Below are positions 47,345 through 56,276 of a stretch of 64,000 nucleotides of DNA, one piece after another. The stretch comes from Bacillus sp. (in: firmicutes) (GTDB taxonomy: Bacteria > Bacillota > Bacilli > Bacillales > Bacillaceae_J): contig DUSF01000035.1 in NCBI GenBank assembly GCA_012842745.1, forward strand, positions 124,001 through 188,000. The letters run 5' to 3'. The notes below the pieces were generated by a model. The model did not search any database. It saw only the letters and a program-made list of their open reading frames with translations, and had not been told where the DNA came from. The translations under genes were made by a program, and so were the position numbers. The stretch's first letter is position 1, and the number at the start of each line of letters is the position of its first letter.

Positions 47345-48755
47345 ACTTAAGATTAATATTTTTTTTCTATCCTTTTTTATTTTATTGATCATGTTAGTGA
47401 TTTTAGGGGTTCTTCTTGGCTTGCAATTATCTACCTTTGCGGAATTATTACAATCCATTCATATGAAAAATTACGTTTTGATTTTTACTATCATGGCAAT
47501 AGTATGTATTCTTATAGTAATAGTAAGAGCTAGATTTATCGGGCATTATGTTAAACCAATGGAGTCAGCGGTTATTGTTGCGAATGAACTTGCAAGAGGC
47601 AACTATAAGGCACGTATATTTGGAAATAGAATAAACGACACAAGTCTGCTTACCCAGTCCATGAATATTTTAGCAAGAAATCTACAACAAATGACAGCTG
47701 CTTATGAGGTACAACAAGACCGTTTGCAAACATTAATCCAAAGCATGGGAAACGGTCTTATTTTAATAGATGGGAAGGGTTATATAAATCTAGTCAATAA
47801 GTATTATGAAGATATTTTTGATATTAATGCTGATGAATATCTTACTCGTTTGTATTATAATGCGTTTGAGCATGAGGAAATCAAAGAATTGGTGGAACAA
47901 ATTTTTATTACTGAAAAGTCTGTTCGAAAACAGCTCTATCTTCCTCTTAAAATAGAAAGACGACATTTTGATGTATATGGTGCACCAATTATTGGGACGA
48001 ATGAGGAATGGAAAGGGGTCTTACTCGTCTTTCATGATATAACTGAGTTAAAGAAACTTGAGCAAGTAAGAAGAGACTTTGTTGCCAATGTTTCTCATGA
48101 ATTAAAGACGCCAATGACATCGATAAAAGGGTTTACTGAAACGCTGCTTGATGGAGCGTTGGAAGATAAACAAATGTCTGAGTATTTTTTAAATATAATG
48201 TTAAAGGAAACAGATCGTTTACAATGCTTAATAAATGACCTATTAGATTTATCTCATATCGAACAAGACAGCTTTAAACTAACGATTTCACAAGTTGATT
48301 TAAAAAATATTCTTAATGAAGTAACCGTCATTTTACAAAGTAAAGCGGAAGAAAAGAAGATAACATTGCATAGTGTAATTGAAAAGGAAGGTCTAATCAT
48401 AGAAGGGGATTTAAACCGCTTAAAACAAATATTTATTAACCTTATTAATAATTCTCTTACCTATACTGCTGATGGTGGTGAAGTGAAAATCGATTGTGTT
48501 GATATCGGTGACAAATTAAAGGTAATAATTACAGATACTGGTATAGGGATTAAAAAAGAAGAAATACCAAGAATTTTCGAGCGCTTCTACAGGGTTGATA
48601 AAGCAAGAAGCAGACATTCTGGGGGAACTGGTTTAGGTTTAGCGATTGTCAAGCATTTAGTCGAGGCCCATCGTGGAAAAATAACCGTCAAAAGTGATGT
48701 AAATAAAGGAACTATATTTGCGGTAATTTTACCGAAATATCAGATTCAAGAATGA
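47337..48755 (+). CDS. phoR: Sensor histidine kinase PhoR, short form
   Basis: The 472-residue kinase has two membrane helices (about 7-29 and 45-64) separated by only some 15 residues, then HAMP (65-118), a PAS domain (about 120-240), HisKA with phospho-acceptor His254 in ANVSHELKTPMTSIKGF, and HATPase (N-box FINLINNSLTY, G1 VIITDTGIGIKKEEI, G2 HSGGTGLGLAIVK). B. subtilis PhoR is about 100 residues longer because of an extracytoplasmic sensor domain that is missing here. Adjacent to phoP; translation coupled by overlap. Confidence 0.9.
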   Translation: MIRLKINIFFLSFFILLIMLVILGVLLGLQLSTFAELLQSIHMKNYVLIFTIMAIVCILIVIVRARFIGHYVKPMESAVIVANELARGNYKARIFGNRINDTSLLTQSMNILARNLQQMTAAYEVQQDRLQTLIQSMGNGLILIDGKGYINLVNKYYEDIFDINADEYLTRLYYNAFEHEEIKELVEQIFITEKSVRKQLYLPLKIERRHFDVYGAPIIGTNEEWKGVLLVFHDITELKKLEQVRRDFVANVSHELKTPMTSIKGFTETLLDGALEDKQMSEYFLNIMLKETDRLQCLINDLLDLSHIEQDSFKLTISQVDLKNILNEVTVILQSKAEEKKITLHSVIEKEGLIIEGDLNRLKQIFINLINNSLTYTADGGEVKIDCVDIGDKLKVIITDTGIGIKKEEIPRIFERFYRVDKARSRHSGGTGLGLAIVKHLVEAHRGKITVKSDVNKGTIFAVILPKYQIQE

Positions 48756-48829
48756 TTCATCATTTTTGAAACTTATTGTAAACATAAAACGTATTAATGA
48801 CTACCATAGCAATTTAGGGGAGGTAGATC

Positions 48830-49801
48830 TTGGTGAGTTTGAAACGAATTTATACATCAATAGCACTATTTTTCATCATATTTATTCTTGGAATGGTCGG
48901 CTTAACGAGTTGGTATACAGTTGATGAGTCTGAACAAGCTGTTATTTTGACCTTTGGTAAAGTGGATACAGGCATTATTGAGCCAGGGTTGCATTTTAAA
49001 ATGCCATGGCCTATCCAAGATGTGCAAAAGCTTTCTAAAGAAACTTTCAGTTTGCAATTTGGCTACAGAGAAGAAAATGGTGAGATTGTTGAGGAGCTTC
49101 CAGAAGATACAAAAATGATTACCGGGGATGAAAATATTGTTCTTGCTGATTTAGTCGTGCAATGGAAAATTACCGACCCAGGCAAGTTTTTATATAATGC
49201 CGAGGACCCACGAAACATTCTCTATAACGCGACATCAGCTTCTTTACGTGGTGTTATTGGAAGTTCAAAAATTGATGATGTCTTAACATCAGGAAAAGCA
49301 GCAATTGAAGCGAATGTAAGAGAGATGTTGACTAAGCTTGTAAGTGATTACGATATTGGTATTTCTATTCTTGCGGTAAAACTTCAAGATGTAGAGCTAC
49401 CAAATGAAGATGTTCGTAAGGCCTTCACTCAAGTAACCGATGCAAGAGAAACAATGAATACGAAAATAAATGAAGCAAAAAAATATTTAAATAAGCGGAA
49501 ACAAGAAGCTGAAGGGGAAAAGGATGCGACTATTTCGCAAGCAGAGGGTGATAAAGCTGCACGGATTGAAAAAGCGAAGGGAGATGTTGCCGTCTTCAAT
49601 GCTTTATACAATGAATACAAAAAGCAGCCTGAGATTACGAGAAAACGGTTAGTTCTTGAAACATTGGATCAAGTATTGCCTAATGCAGAAGTTTATATTA
49701 TGAATGATGATGGCAGCACATTAAAGTATCTTCCAATTCGACCGCTTGAAGGCAAAAATCCCGCTCCAGCAACGAAGACAGGTGAGAAGGGGGGAGAGTG
49801 A
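48830..49801 (+). CDS. hflK: SPFH/Band 7 protease modulator HflK
   Basis: The 323-residue protein has one N-terminal membrane helix (IALFFIIFILGMVGLTSWY) and an extracytoplasmic SPFH domain (VDESEQAVILTFGKV, EPGLHFKMPWPIQDVQKL, DLVVQWKITDPGKFLYNA, IGSSKIDDVLTSGKA), then an Ala/Glu/Lys-rich coiled coil. In other bacteria HflK and HflC form a membrane microdomain complex around the FtsH protease. TTG 48830 follows ggggagg; GTG 48833 is an alternative. Fusion of stop with hflC (GTGA overlap). Not found between phoR and polA in B. subtilis. Confidence 0.9.
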   Translation: MVSLKRIYTSIALFFIIFILGMVGLTSWYTVDESEQAVILTFGKVDTGIIEPGLHFKMPWPIQDVQKLSKETFSLQFGYREENGEIVEELPEDTKMITGDENIVLADLVVQWKITDPGKFLYNAEDPRNILYNATSASLRGVIGSSKIDDVLTSGKAAIEANVREMLTKLVSDYDIGISILAVKLQDVELPNEDVRKAFTQVTDARETMNTKINEAKKYLNKRKQEAEGEKDATISQAEGDKAARIEKAKGDVAVFNALYNEYKKQPEITRKRLVLETLDQVLPNAEVYIMNDDGSTLKYLPIRPLEGKNPAPATKTGEKGGE

Positions 49802-49806
49802 TAACA

Positions 49807-50742
49807 ATGAGTGATAAAAAAATTATCAATTTAGATGAATTGAAAAACAAAAATATAGAATGGCAAAAAATCACAAGAATAGGTATTAGTTTAGTCATAT
49901 TTTTCGTTCTTATCGGTTTTATTCTAAGCAATGTCTTTGTTGTAAAACAAGGAGAATATAAGGTGATTAGGCAATTCGGTGAAGTTGTCAAAATTATTAA
50001 GGAGCCGGGTTTAAACTTTAAAATTCCATTCATTCAATCTGTCCAAACATTGCCAAAGTATCAAAAATTTTATGAAGTTCAACAAGCAGAGATTAATACG
50101 AAAGATAAGAAACGAATGTTAGTTGATAATTATGCAGTATGGAGAATTGAAGACCCCAAAAAAATGATTGCCAATTTACGTACTGTTGAAAATGCTGAGG
50201 CAAAAATGAGTGAATTTATTTTTTCAATTGTAAGAACGGAGCTAGGGCAATTAAATTATGATGAAATTATTGATGAAGAAAACTCCAACCGTGGTAGCTT
50301 TAATGAAACCGTAACAAACACTGTAAATCAATTGTTGCAACAGGATAATTACGGAATTATTGTAACTGATATTCGCATGAAGCGAATTGATTTGCCAGCG
50401 GAAAATGAAGAGTCTGTTTATAAACGAATGATTTCTGAACGAGAAACAAAAGCACAGGAATATTTATCGATGGGTGATGCGGAGAAAAACAGAATCATTG
50501 CTAATACGGATCGGGAAGTGAAAGAATTATTAGCAAAAGCGCAGGCAGATGCGGAAAAAATTCGCGCCGAAGGAGAACAAACGGCGGCCCAAACGTATAA
50601 CCAATCATTTAGCCAAGACCCAAGCTTTTATAATTTATATCGAACATTGGAGTCTTATAAGCGGACTATAGATGGGGAAACGGTGATAATGCTTCCAGCC
50701 AACTCACCATACGCGAAGCTGTTAATGGGATATACACAGTAA
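49807..50742 (+). CDS. hflC: SPFH/Band 7 protease modulator HflC
   Basis: The 311-residue partner of HflK has a membrane helix near 22-42 (IGISLVIFFVLIGFILSNVF), an SPFH domain (VKQGEYKVIRQFGEVVKII, DNYAVWRIEDPKKMIANL, LGQLNYDEIID) and a C-terminal coiled coil. I prefer ATG 49807 (SDKKIINLDELKN); GTG 49798, which overlaps the hflK stop, is the alternative and would add three residues. Together with hflK it forms a two-gene unit closed by a terminator. Confidence 0.88.
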   Translation: MSDKKIINLDELKNKNIEWQKITRIGISLVIFFVLIGFILSNVFVVKQGEYKVIRQFGEVVKIIKEPGLNFKIPFIQSVQTLPKYQKFYEVQQAEINTKDKKRMLVDNYAVWRIEDPKKMIANLRTVENAEAKMSEFIFSIVRTELGQLNYDEIIDEENSNRGSFNETVTNTVNQLLQQDNYGIIVTDIRMKRIDLPAENEESVYKRMISERETKAQEYLSMGDAEKNRIIANTDREVKELLAKAQADAEKIRAEGEQTAAQTYNQSFSQDPSFYNLYRTLESYKRTIDGETVIMLPANSPYAKLLMGYTQ

Positions 50743-50751
50743 CCTTACTTG

Positions 50752-50790
50752 AAGCAATCGGAGTAATGCCGATTGCTTTTCTGTTTTTTA
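50752..50790 (+). terminator. Terminator of hflKC
   Basis: AAGCAATCGG (50752-50761) pairs with CCGATTGCTT (50769-50778), followed by a T-rich tail. Confidence 0.85.
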
Positions 50791-50830
50791 TATTATCATG
50801 GTAAAATATAGTCAATAGGGAGGTTTTTTA

Positions 50831-53467
50831 ATGAGCAAACAAAAGATTGTGTTAATTGATGGAAATAGTATTGCCTACAGGGCCTTTTTTGCATTGCCGC
50901 TTTTAAATAATGATAAAGGCGTTTATACAAATGCCGTGTACGGCTTCACGATGATTCTCATGAAAGTGTTAGAGGACGAAAATCCGAGCCATATTTTAGT
51001 AGCATTTGATGCAGGGAAAACGACATTTCGTCATGAAACATTTGCCGAATATAAAGGTGGGCGCGAAAAAACACCGCATGAGCTTTCAGAGCAATTTCCG
51101 TTTATTCGAGAAGTGTTAGATGCTTTTAATATCCCTAGATATGAGCTTGAACAATATGAGGCTGATGATATTATCGGAACATTGGCGAAACAAGCGGAGA
51201 AGGAACAAATTGAAGTGAAAGTGATTTCTGGGGATAAAGACTTGCTGCAGCTCGTTTCTGATTATGTTACGGTTTTACATACTAGAAAGGGCATAACAGA
51301 TGTTGATACATATGATTTACAACAAATAAAGGAGAAGTACAATTTAACACCTGAACAAATTATTGATATGAAAGGGCTTATGGGCGATGCTTCTGACAAT
51401 ATCCCTGGTGTTCCAGGAGTGGGAGAGAAAACAGCGATTAAGCTATTAAGTCAATTTGGAACACTTGAAAAAACGCTTGAATCAATTGATGAGATAAGTG
51501 GAAAAAAACTACAGGAACGATTAACAGAAAATAAAGAGCAAGCACTCATGTCTAAAAGATTAGCGACCATTCATTGTGAGGCGCCGATTACTATCTCGAT
51601 TCAAGATCTTGCTCGCCACGAAATGAATAAAGAAAACGTCATTAAAATTTTTAAAGAATTAGGTTTTAATACATTGTTAGGGCGATTAGGTGACAGTGCT
51701 GAACTAGAAATGAACAATGAAATGGCCGAAATCACCTATGAAATTGTTACGGAAATTACAGTGGATATTTTGGCAAATGAATCAGCAATAGTAGTTGAAA
51801 TGATTGAGGAAAATTATCATGAAGCAGATATTATTGGTTTTTCATTAGCAAATGAAAAAGGAAGGTTTTTTATTTCAACAGAAATAGCTTTAGCATCTAC
51901 TCTTTTTAAAAATTGGCTCGAAGATGGGTCTGCCAAAAAATATATTTTTGATGGCAAACAAGCGATTGTCTCCCTTCGCTGGAGAGGGATTTCTTTAAAA
52001 GGAATTGAATTTGACTTACTAATCGCTTCTTATCTTTTAAATCCGGCTGAAACAAATCATGAAATTACAGATGTTGCTAAACGGAATGGCTACATGAATA
52101 TTAATGCGGATGAAGCAGTTTACGGCAAGGGGGCGAAACGAAAGGTTCCTCTTGAGAAAGAGTTAGCTGATCACCTCGTTCGAAAAGCCGATGCGATTTT
52201 TGAACTAAAAGAAAAAGCGGTTCAACAGCTAAAAGAGAATAATCAATATGATTTATTTAAAGAGCTTGAACTGCCGTTATCATGTATTTTAAGTGAAATG
52301 GAATCGACCGGTGTTATGGTTGACATTGAGCGCTTAGAAGTAATGGGGCATGACCTCGATATTCAATTAAAACAAATGGAAGAACAAATTCATGGGCTTG
52401 CTGGAGAGTCGTTTAATATTAATTCGCCGAAACAGCTCGGGGTTATTTTGTTTGAGAAACTAAATTTACCGCCAATCAAAAAAACGAAGACAGGTTATTC
52501 AACTTCTGCTGATGTTCTCGAAAAGCTTGCCGATCGGCATGAAATGATTCCATTGTTGCTGCATTATCGCCAGCTTGGAAAATTAAAGTCTACGTATATT
52601 GAAGGGTTGTTAAAAGTTGTTCATAAAGATACGAGTAAAATTCATACTCGTTTTAATCAAGCATTAACGCAAACAGGGCGATTGAGTTCAACTGAGCCGA
52701 ATTTGCAAAATATTCCGATTCGCATGGAGGAAGGTCGGAAAATACGGCAAGCTTTTATTCCATCAGAACAAGGCTGGGTCATTTTTGCGGCTGATTATTC
52801 ACAAATTGAGCTACGCGTCCTAGCGCATATTGCAGAAGATGAAAAATTAATGGAAGCTTTTAGACAAGGAAAGGATATCCATACGAAAACAGCGATGGAT
52901 GTTTTTCATGTAGGTGAGGAAGAAGTTACAGCCAATATGCGCCGCCAAGCAAAAGCAGTCAACTTTGGCATTATTTACGGAATTAGTGATTTTGGTTTAT
53001 CGCAAAACCTCGGGATTACGAGAAAAGAAGCGGCTACGTTTATAGAACAATATTTAAAGAGCTTTCCAGGTGTGAAAAAATATATGGATGATAGTATTCT
53101 CACGGCAAGAGCGAATGGCTATGTAACAACATTGCTGAATCGTCGCCGCTATTTACCGGATATTACGAGCCGAAATTTCAATGTTCGCAGCTTTGCCGAA
53201 CGGACGGCAATGAACACACCAATTCAGGGAAGTGCAGCTGATATCATCAAAAAGGCGATGATTGATATGGTGGAGCGCTTAAAAAAAGAACAATTACAAA
53301 CTAGGCTTTTGCTACAGGTGCATGACGAATTAATTTTTGAGGCACCAGAAAGCGAAATTGAAACATTAAAACAGATTGTTCCTGAAGTAATGGAAAATGC
53401 GGTCAAGCTTAATGTACCATTAAAAGTTGATTATTGTTATGGTGCAACATGGTTTGATGCGAAGTAA
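50831..53467 (+). CDS. polA: DNA polymerase I
   Basis: The 878-residue repair polymerase fills gaps and removes Okazaki primers. Residues 1 to about 290 are the 5'-3' exonuclease domain (IVLIDGNSIAYRAFFALP, EQYEADDIIGTLAKQAE, ISGDKDLLQLVS, MGDASDNIPGVPGVGEKTA). A degenerate 3'-5' exonuclease domain follows (about 300-465), in which the DxE metal motif is not recognisable. The polymerase domain has IFAADYSQIELRVLAHIAED (motif A), RRQAKAVNFGIIYGISDFGLS (motif B) and LQVHDELIFEAPE (motif C). Start ATG 50831 follows agggaggttt; the terminator before it implies its own promoter. Confidence 0.97.
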   Translation: MSKQKIVLIDGNSIAYRAFFALPLLNNDKGVYTNAVYGFTMILMKVLEDENPSHILVAFDAGKTTFRHETFAEYKGGREKTPHELSEQFPFIREVLDAFNIPRYELEQYEADDIIGTLAKQAEKEQIEVKVISGDKDLLQLVSDYVTVLHTRKGITDVDTYDLQQIKEKYNLTPEQIIDMKGLMGDASDNIPGVPGVGEKTAIKLLSQFGTLEKTLESIDEISGKKLQERLTENKEQALMSKRLATIHCEAPITISIQDLARHEMNKENVIKIFKELGFNTLLGRLGDSAELEMNNEMAEITYEIVTEITVDILANESAIVVEMIEENYHEADIIGFSLANEKGRFFISTEIALASTLFKNWLEDGSAKKYIFDGKQAIVSLRWRGISLKGIEFDLLIASYLLNPAETNHEITDVAKRNGYMNINADEAVYGKGAKRKVPLEKELADHLVRKADAIFELKEKAVQQLKENNQYDLFKELELPLSCILSEMESTGVMVDIERLEVMGHDLDIQLKQMEEQIHGLAGESFNINSPKQLGVILFEKLNLPPIKKTKTGYSTSADVLEKLADRHEMIPLLLHYRQLGKLKSTYIEGLLKVVHKDTSKIHTRFNQALTQTGRLSSTEPNLQNIPIRMEEGRKIRQAFIPSEQGWVIFAADYSQIELRVLAHIAEDEKLMEAFRQGKDIHTKTAMDVFHVGEEEVTANMRRQAKAVNFGIIYGISDFGLSQNLGITRKEAATFIEQYLKSFPGVKKYMDDSILTARANGYVTTLLNRRRYLPDITSRNFNVRSFAERTAMNTPIQGSAADIIKKAMIDMVERLKKEQLQTRLLLQVHDELIFEAPESEIETLKQIVPEVMENAVKLNVPLKVDYCYGATWFDAK

Positions 53468-53480
53468 AGAGGGAAAAAAA

Positions 53481-53493
53481 GGGGTCAGACCCC
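53481..53493. repeat. GGGGTCAGACCCC palindrome between polA and mutM
   Basis: A 13-base perfect palindrome with a single-base centre lies in the 44-base gap between polA and mutM. GGGGTC-type palindromes are recurrent intergenic elements in many bacteria, from memory. It has no T-run and mutM's ribosome site follows. Confidence 0.6.
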
Positions 53494-53511
53494 GTAAAGG
53501 GAGGTGGGGTT

Positions 53512-54351
53512 GTGCCTGAACTACCAGAAGTCGAGACAGTCCGCAGAACATTACTAAATTTAGTAAAAGGCAAAACAATTGACCATGTTGAAGTGCTATG
53601 GCCGAAGCTGATAAAAGCACCTGACGATATTAAAAAGTTCCAATTGCTGTTAACAGGTCAAACGATTATTGATATCAAAAGAAGAGGGAAATTTTTGAAA
53701 TTTATTCTTGATGATTATGTTTTAGTTTCCCATCTGCGCATGGAAGGCCGCTATGGTTTGTATAAGAAAGAGGAACCTTTTGATAAACATACTCATGTGT
53801 TTTTCACATTTACAGATAGTACCGAACTTCGCTATCGCGATGTAAGGAAGTTTGGAACGATGCATTTATTTGTGAAAGACACTGAAGAAAAAGAGCCGCC
53901 TTTATCGCAATTAGGTGCAGAACCATTTTTTGGCGATTTTACAATTCAGTACTTAAGTGAACACTTAAAGAAAACCGATAGAAAAATTAAAGTAGCTTTA
54001 TTAGATCAAAAAATAGTTGTGGGGCTTGGCAATATTTATGTTGATGAAACGTTATTTAGGGCGGGGATTCATCCTGAACGTCCTGCGAAATCACTTAAAG
54101 CAAAGGAAATCAAACGACTACATCAAGAAATAATCGATACATTAAAAGAAGCGGTGGAAAAAGGTGGGAGTACAATTCGCTCCTATGTCAATAGTCAAGG
54201 CGAAATCGGCATGTTTCAGCTTGAATTGTTTGTTTATAGTAAAAAAGGTGAACCATGTAAAAGATGCGGGACAGCGATTGAAAAAATAACAGTTGCTGGC
54301 AGAGGAACGCACTTCTGCCCAAAATGCCAATCACTTAAGGGGAGGAAGTGA
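53512..54351 (+). CDS. mutM: Formamidopyrimidine-DNA glycosylase
   Basis: The 279-residue Fpg/MutM excises oxidised purines such as 8-oxoguanine by N-glycosylase and lyase action. The catalytic N-terminal proline follows the start Met (PELPEVETVRRTL), with LKFILDDYVLVSHLRMEGRY in the N-terminal domain, H2TH region VGLGNIYVDETLFRAGIHP and the C-terminal zinc finger (CKRCGTAIEKITVAGRGTHF, CPKCQ). Start GTG 53512 follows gggaggtgggg. coaE begins four bases after its stop. Confidence 0.97.
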   Translation: MPELPEVETVRRTLLNLVKGKTIDHVEVLWPKLIKAPDDIKKFQLLLTGQTIIDIKRRGKFLKFILDDYVLVSHLRMEGRYGLYKKEEPFDKHTHVFFTFTDSTELRYRDVRKFGTMHLFVKDTEEKEPPLSQLGAEPFFGDFTIQYLSEHLKKTDRKIKVALLDQKIVVGLGNIYVDETLFRAGIHPERPAKSLKAKEIKRLHQEIIDTLKEAVEKGGSTIRSYVNSQGEIGMFQLELFVYSKKGEPCKRCGTAIEKITVAGRGTHFCPKCQSLKGRK

Positions 54352-54355
54352 ATGT

Positions 54356-54955
54356 ATGACAACTATTATCGGTTTAACTGGTGGGATTGCAAGTGGAAAA
54401 AGTACGGTAGCCAATATGCTAAGAAATCTCGACATTATCGTAATTGATGCCGACGTGATTGCCCGTGAAGTTGTTGAAGTTGGGGAAGAAGCTTATTTAA
54501 ACATAGTTGCTACATTTGGCGAAGGCATCCTTCATGAAGACGGAGCAATTAACCGTACTAAACTTGGTGAAATAGTATTTAATGATGAAGAAAAAAGAAA
54601 AAAATTAAATAGTATTGTCCACCCAGCCGTACGCGAAAAAATGAATCGTTTAAAAAATGAATATATTGAAAAAGGGGAAAAAATCATTGTATTAGATATC
54701 CCTTTGCTTTTTGAAAGCAAATTGACACATCTTGTTGATAAAATTATGCTGATTTTTGTGGACCCGGAAGTGCAAATGAAAAGATTAATGGAAAGAAATC
54801 ATTTATCATTCAATGAAGCTGATGCAAGAATTAATTCACAAATGCCATTAAGAGAAAAAATTCCCATGGCCGATGCAGTTATTAATAATAATGGAACAAT
54901 GGTGGATACATCTGAGCAATTAAAAGAGGTTTTGAGAAATTGGCAGTTGATATAA
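54356..54955 (+). CDS. coaE: Dephospho-CoA kinase
   Basis: The 199-residue P-loop kinase performs the last step of CoA synthesis, phosphorylating dephospho-CoA at the 3' position. I use ATG 54356 (TTIIGLTGGIASGKSTVANM) behind aaggggaggaag; the longer frame upstream overlaps mutM and has no support. Other motifs: VIDADVIAREVVEVGEEAY, VHPAVREKM, VLDIPLLFE and the C-terminal NNGTMVDT. It follows mutM directly; the ytaF gene that separates them in B. subtilis is absent. Confidence 0.96.
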   Translation: MTTIIGLTGGIASGKSTVANMLRNLDIIVIDADVIAREVVEVGEEAYLNIVATFGEGILHEDGAINRTKLGEIVFNDEEKRKKLNSIVHPAVREKMNRLKNEYIEKGEKIIVLDIPLLFESKLTHLVDKIMLIFVDPEVQMKRLMERNHLSFNEADARINSQMPLREKIPMADAVINNNGTMVDTSEQLKEVLRNWQLI

Positions 54956-55033
54956 CACTATTCAAAACTAAGAATATTATTTTTTATTTTATTTTTAAAA
55001 AATATGTGTTAGTCTAACCATTTTTATTTTATT

Positions 55034-55044
55034 TATGTTATACT
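55034..55044 (+). promoter_or_regulatory. CcpN operator candidate 1, overlapping the gapB promoter
   Basis: TATGTTATACT matches the CcpN motif TRTGHYATAYW exactly (motif from memory). It contains TATACT, a likely -10 element of gapB. Confidence 0.65.
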
Positions 55045-55066
55045 ATTTGTACTGAAAGGTTAATTA

Positions 55067-55077
55067 AGTATAACATA
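55067..55077 (-). promoter_or_regulatory. CcpN operator candidate 2, inverted copy
   Basis: AGTATAACATA is the exact reverse complement of candidate 1. The two sites are 33 bases centre to centre, about three helical turns, immediately upstream of the gapB ribosome site. Confidence 0.65.
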
Positions 55078-55097
55078 ATCCGGAAGGAGTCAATAAG

Positions 55098-56129
55098 GTG
55101 AAGGCAAGAGTAGCAATTAATAGTTTTGGGCGTATAGGTAGAATGTTTTTTAGGAGTGCAATTTTCGATGAATCATTTGAAATTGTAGCGATTAATGCAA
55201 GCTACCCAGCTGAAAATTTAGCGCATATGTTAAAATATGATAGCGTCCATGGTAAATTTCATGGAACAATTGAAGTAGAGGAAAATGCACTGATTGTAAA
55301 TGGCAAACGTGTTCAACTATTAGATCAACGGGACCCTAATCTTCTCCCTTGGAAAGATTTAAATATAGATATTGTTATTGAAGCAACTGGGAAATTTGTA
55401 ACGAAAGAAAAAGCGAAAGCTCATTTAGATGCAGGTGCTAAGAAAGTTATTATCACTGCTCCAGCAAAAGGAGAAGATATTACAATTGTTATGGGGGTTA
55501 ATGACGATCAATATAATCATAATAACCACCATCTTATTTCGAATGCATCTTGTACAACAAATTGTTTAGCGCCAGTTGTTAAAGTAATCAATGATGAATT
55601 CGGAATAGAAAATGGATTAATGACAACAGTTCATGCTTATACAAATGACCAAAAAAATGTTGATAACCCACATAAGAAAGACCTTCGTCGTGCTCGTGCT
55701 TGTGCACAATCGATTATACCTACAACAACAGGTGCTGCAAAAGCAATCGCAACAGTAATGCCTGAAATGGCTGGCAAATTACATGGCTTAGCATTGCGTG
55801 TTCCGACACCTAACGTGTCTTTAGTCGATTTAGTTGTTGATTTAAAGCGTGATGTAACAGCCGAAGAAGTAAATGAAGTATTGAAAAAAGCAGCAGAAGG
55901 TCATTTGAAAGGCATTTTAGGAATCACATATGAACCTTTAGTATCGATTGACTTTACTACTGACGACCATTCAGGTGTTATAGACGCACTTTCAACCATG
56001 GTAATTGGTAACAGAAAATTAAAAGTGTTAGTTTGGTATGATAATGAATGGGGATATTCGAGTCGCGTTGTCGACTTAGCAAGATTAGTAGCAAATGGCA
56101 TCATAAATGCTGCGAAAGTTACAGTGTAA
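55098..56129 (+). CDS. gapB: Gluconeogenic glyceraldehyde-3-phosphate dehydrogenase
   Basis: The 343-residue enzyme runs in the gluconeogenic direction with NADP. Motifs: RVAINSFGRIGRMFFRSA (Rossmann), SYPAENLAHMLKYDSVHG in place of the glycolytic GapA Asn-Asp pattern, the catalytic cysteine in LISNASCTTNCLAPVVKVIN (about 155), TTTGAAKAI and WYDNEWGYSSRVVDL. Start GTG 55098 follows ggaaggagt. CcpN-like operators upstream fit repression during growth on sugars; speD, its B. subtilis neighbour, is missing. Confidence 0.94.
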   Translation: MKARVAINSFGRIGRMFFRSAIFDESFEIVAINASYPAENLAHMLKYDSVHGKFHGTIEVEENALIVNGKRVQLLDQRDPNLLPWKDLNIDIVIEATGKFVTKEKAKAHLDAGAKKVIITAPAKGEDITIVMGVNDDQYNHNNHHLISNASCTTNCLAPVVKVINDEFGIENGLMTTVHAYTNDQKNVDNPHKKDLRRARACAQSIIPTTTGAAKAIATVMPEMAGKLHGLALRVPTPNVSLVDLVVDLKRDVTAEEVNEVLKKAAEGHLKGILGITYEPLVSIDFTTDDHSGVIDALSTMVIGNRKLKVLVWYDNEWGYSSRVVDLARLVANGIINAAKVTV

Positions 56130-56139
56130 TAATAAATTC

Positions 56140-56177
56140 AAAAAGGCAGATGGTCAAATGGCTATCTGCTTTTTGTT
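56140..56177 (+). terminator. Terminator of gapB
   Basis: GCAGAT pairs with ATCTGC, with an A-run to the left and TTTTTG to the right; a wobble and a bulge are present. Confidence 0.65.
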
Positions 56178-56276
56178 TTCTTATACATTTCCAACGAAAA
56201 GAACTTGTGAATTAAACAGATTTTATATATGATATAAGTAAGAAACGGTCATGCGCCAATTGACGGAGTTGATTTT

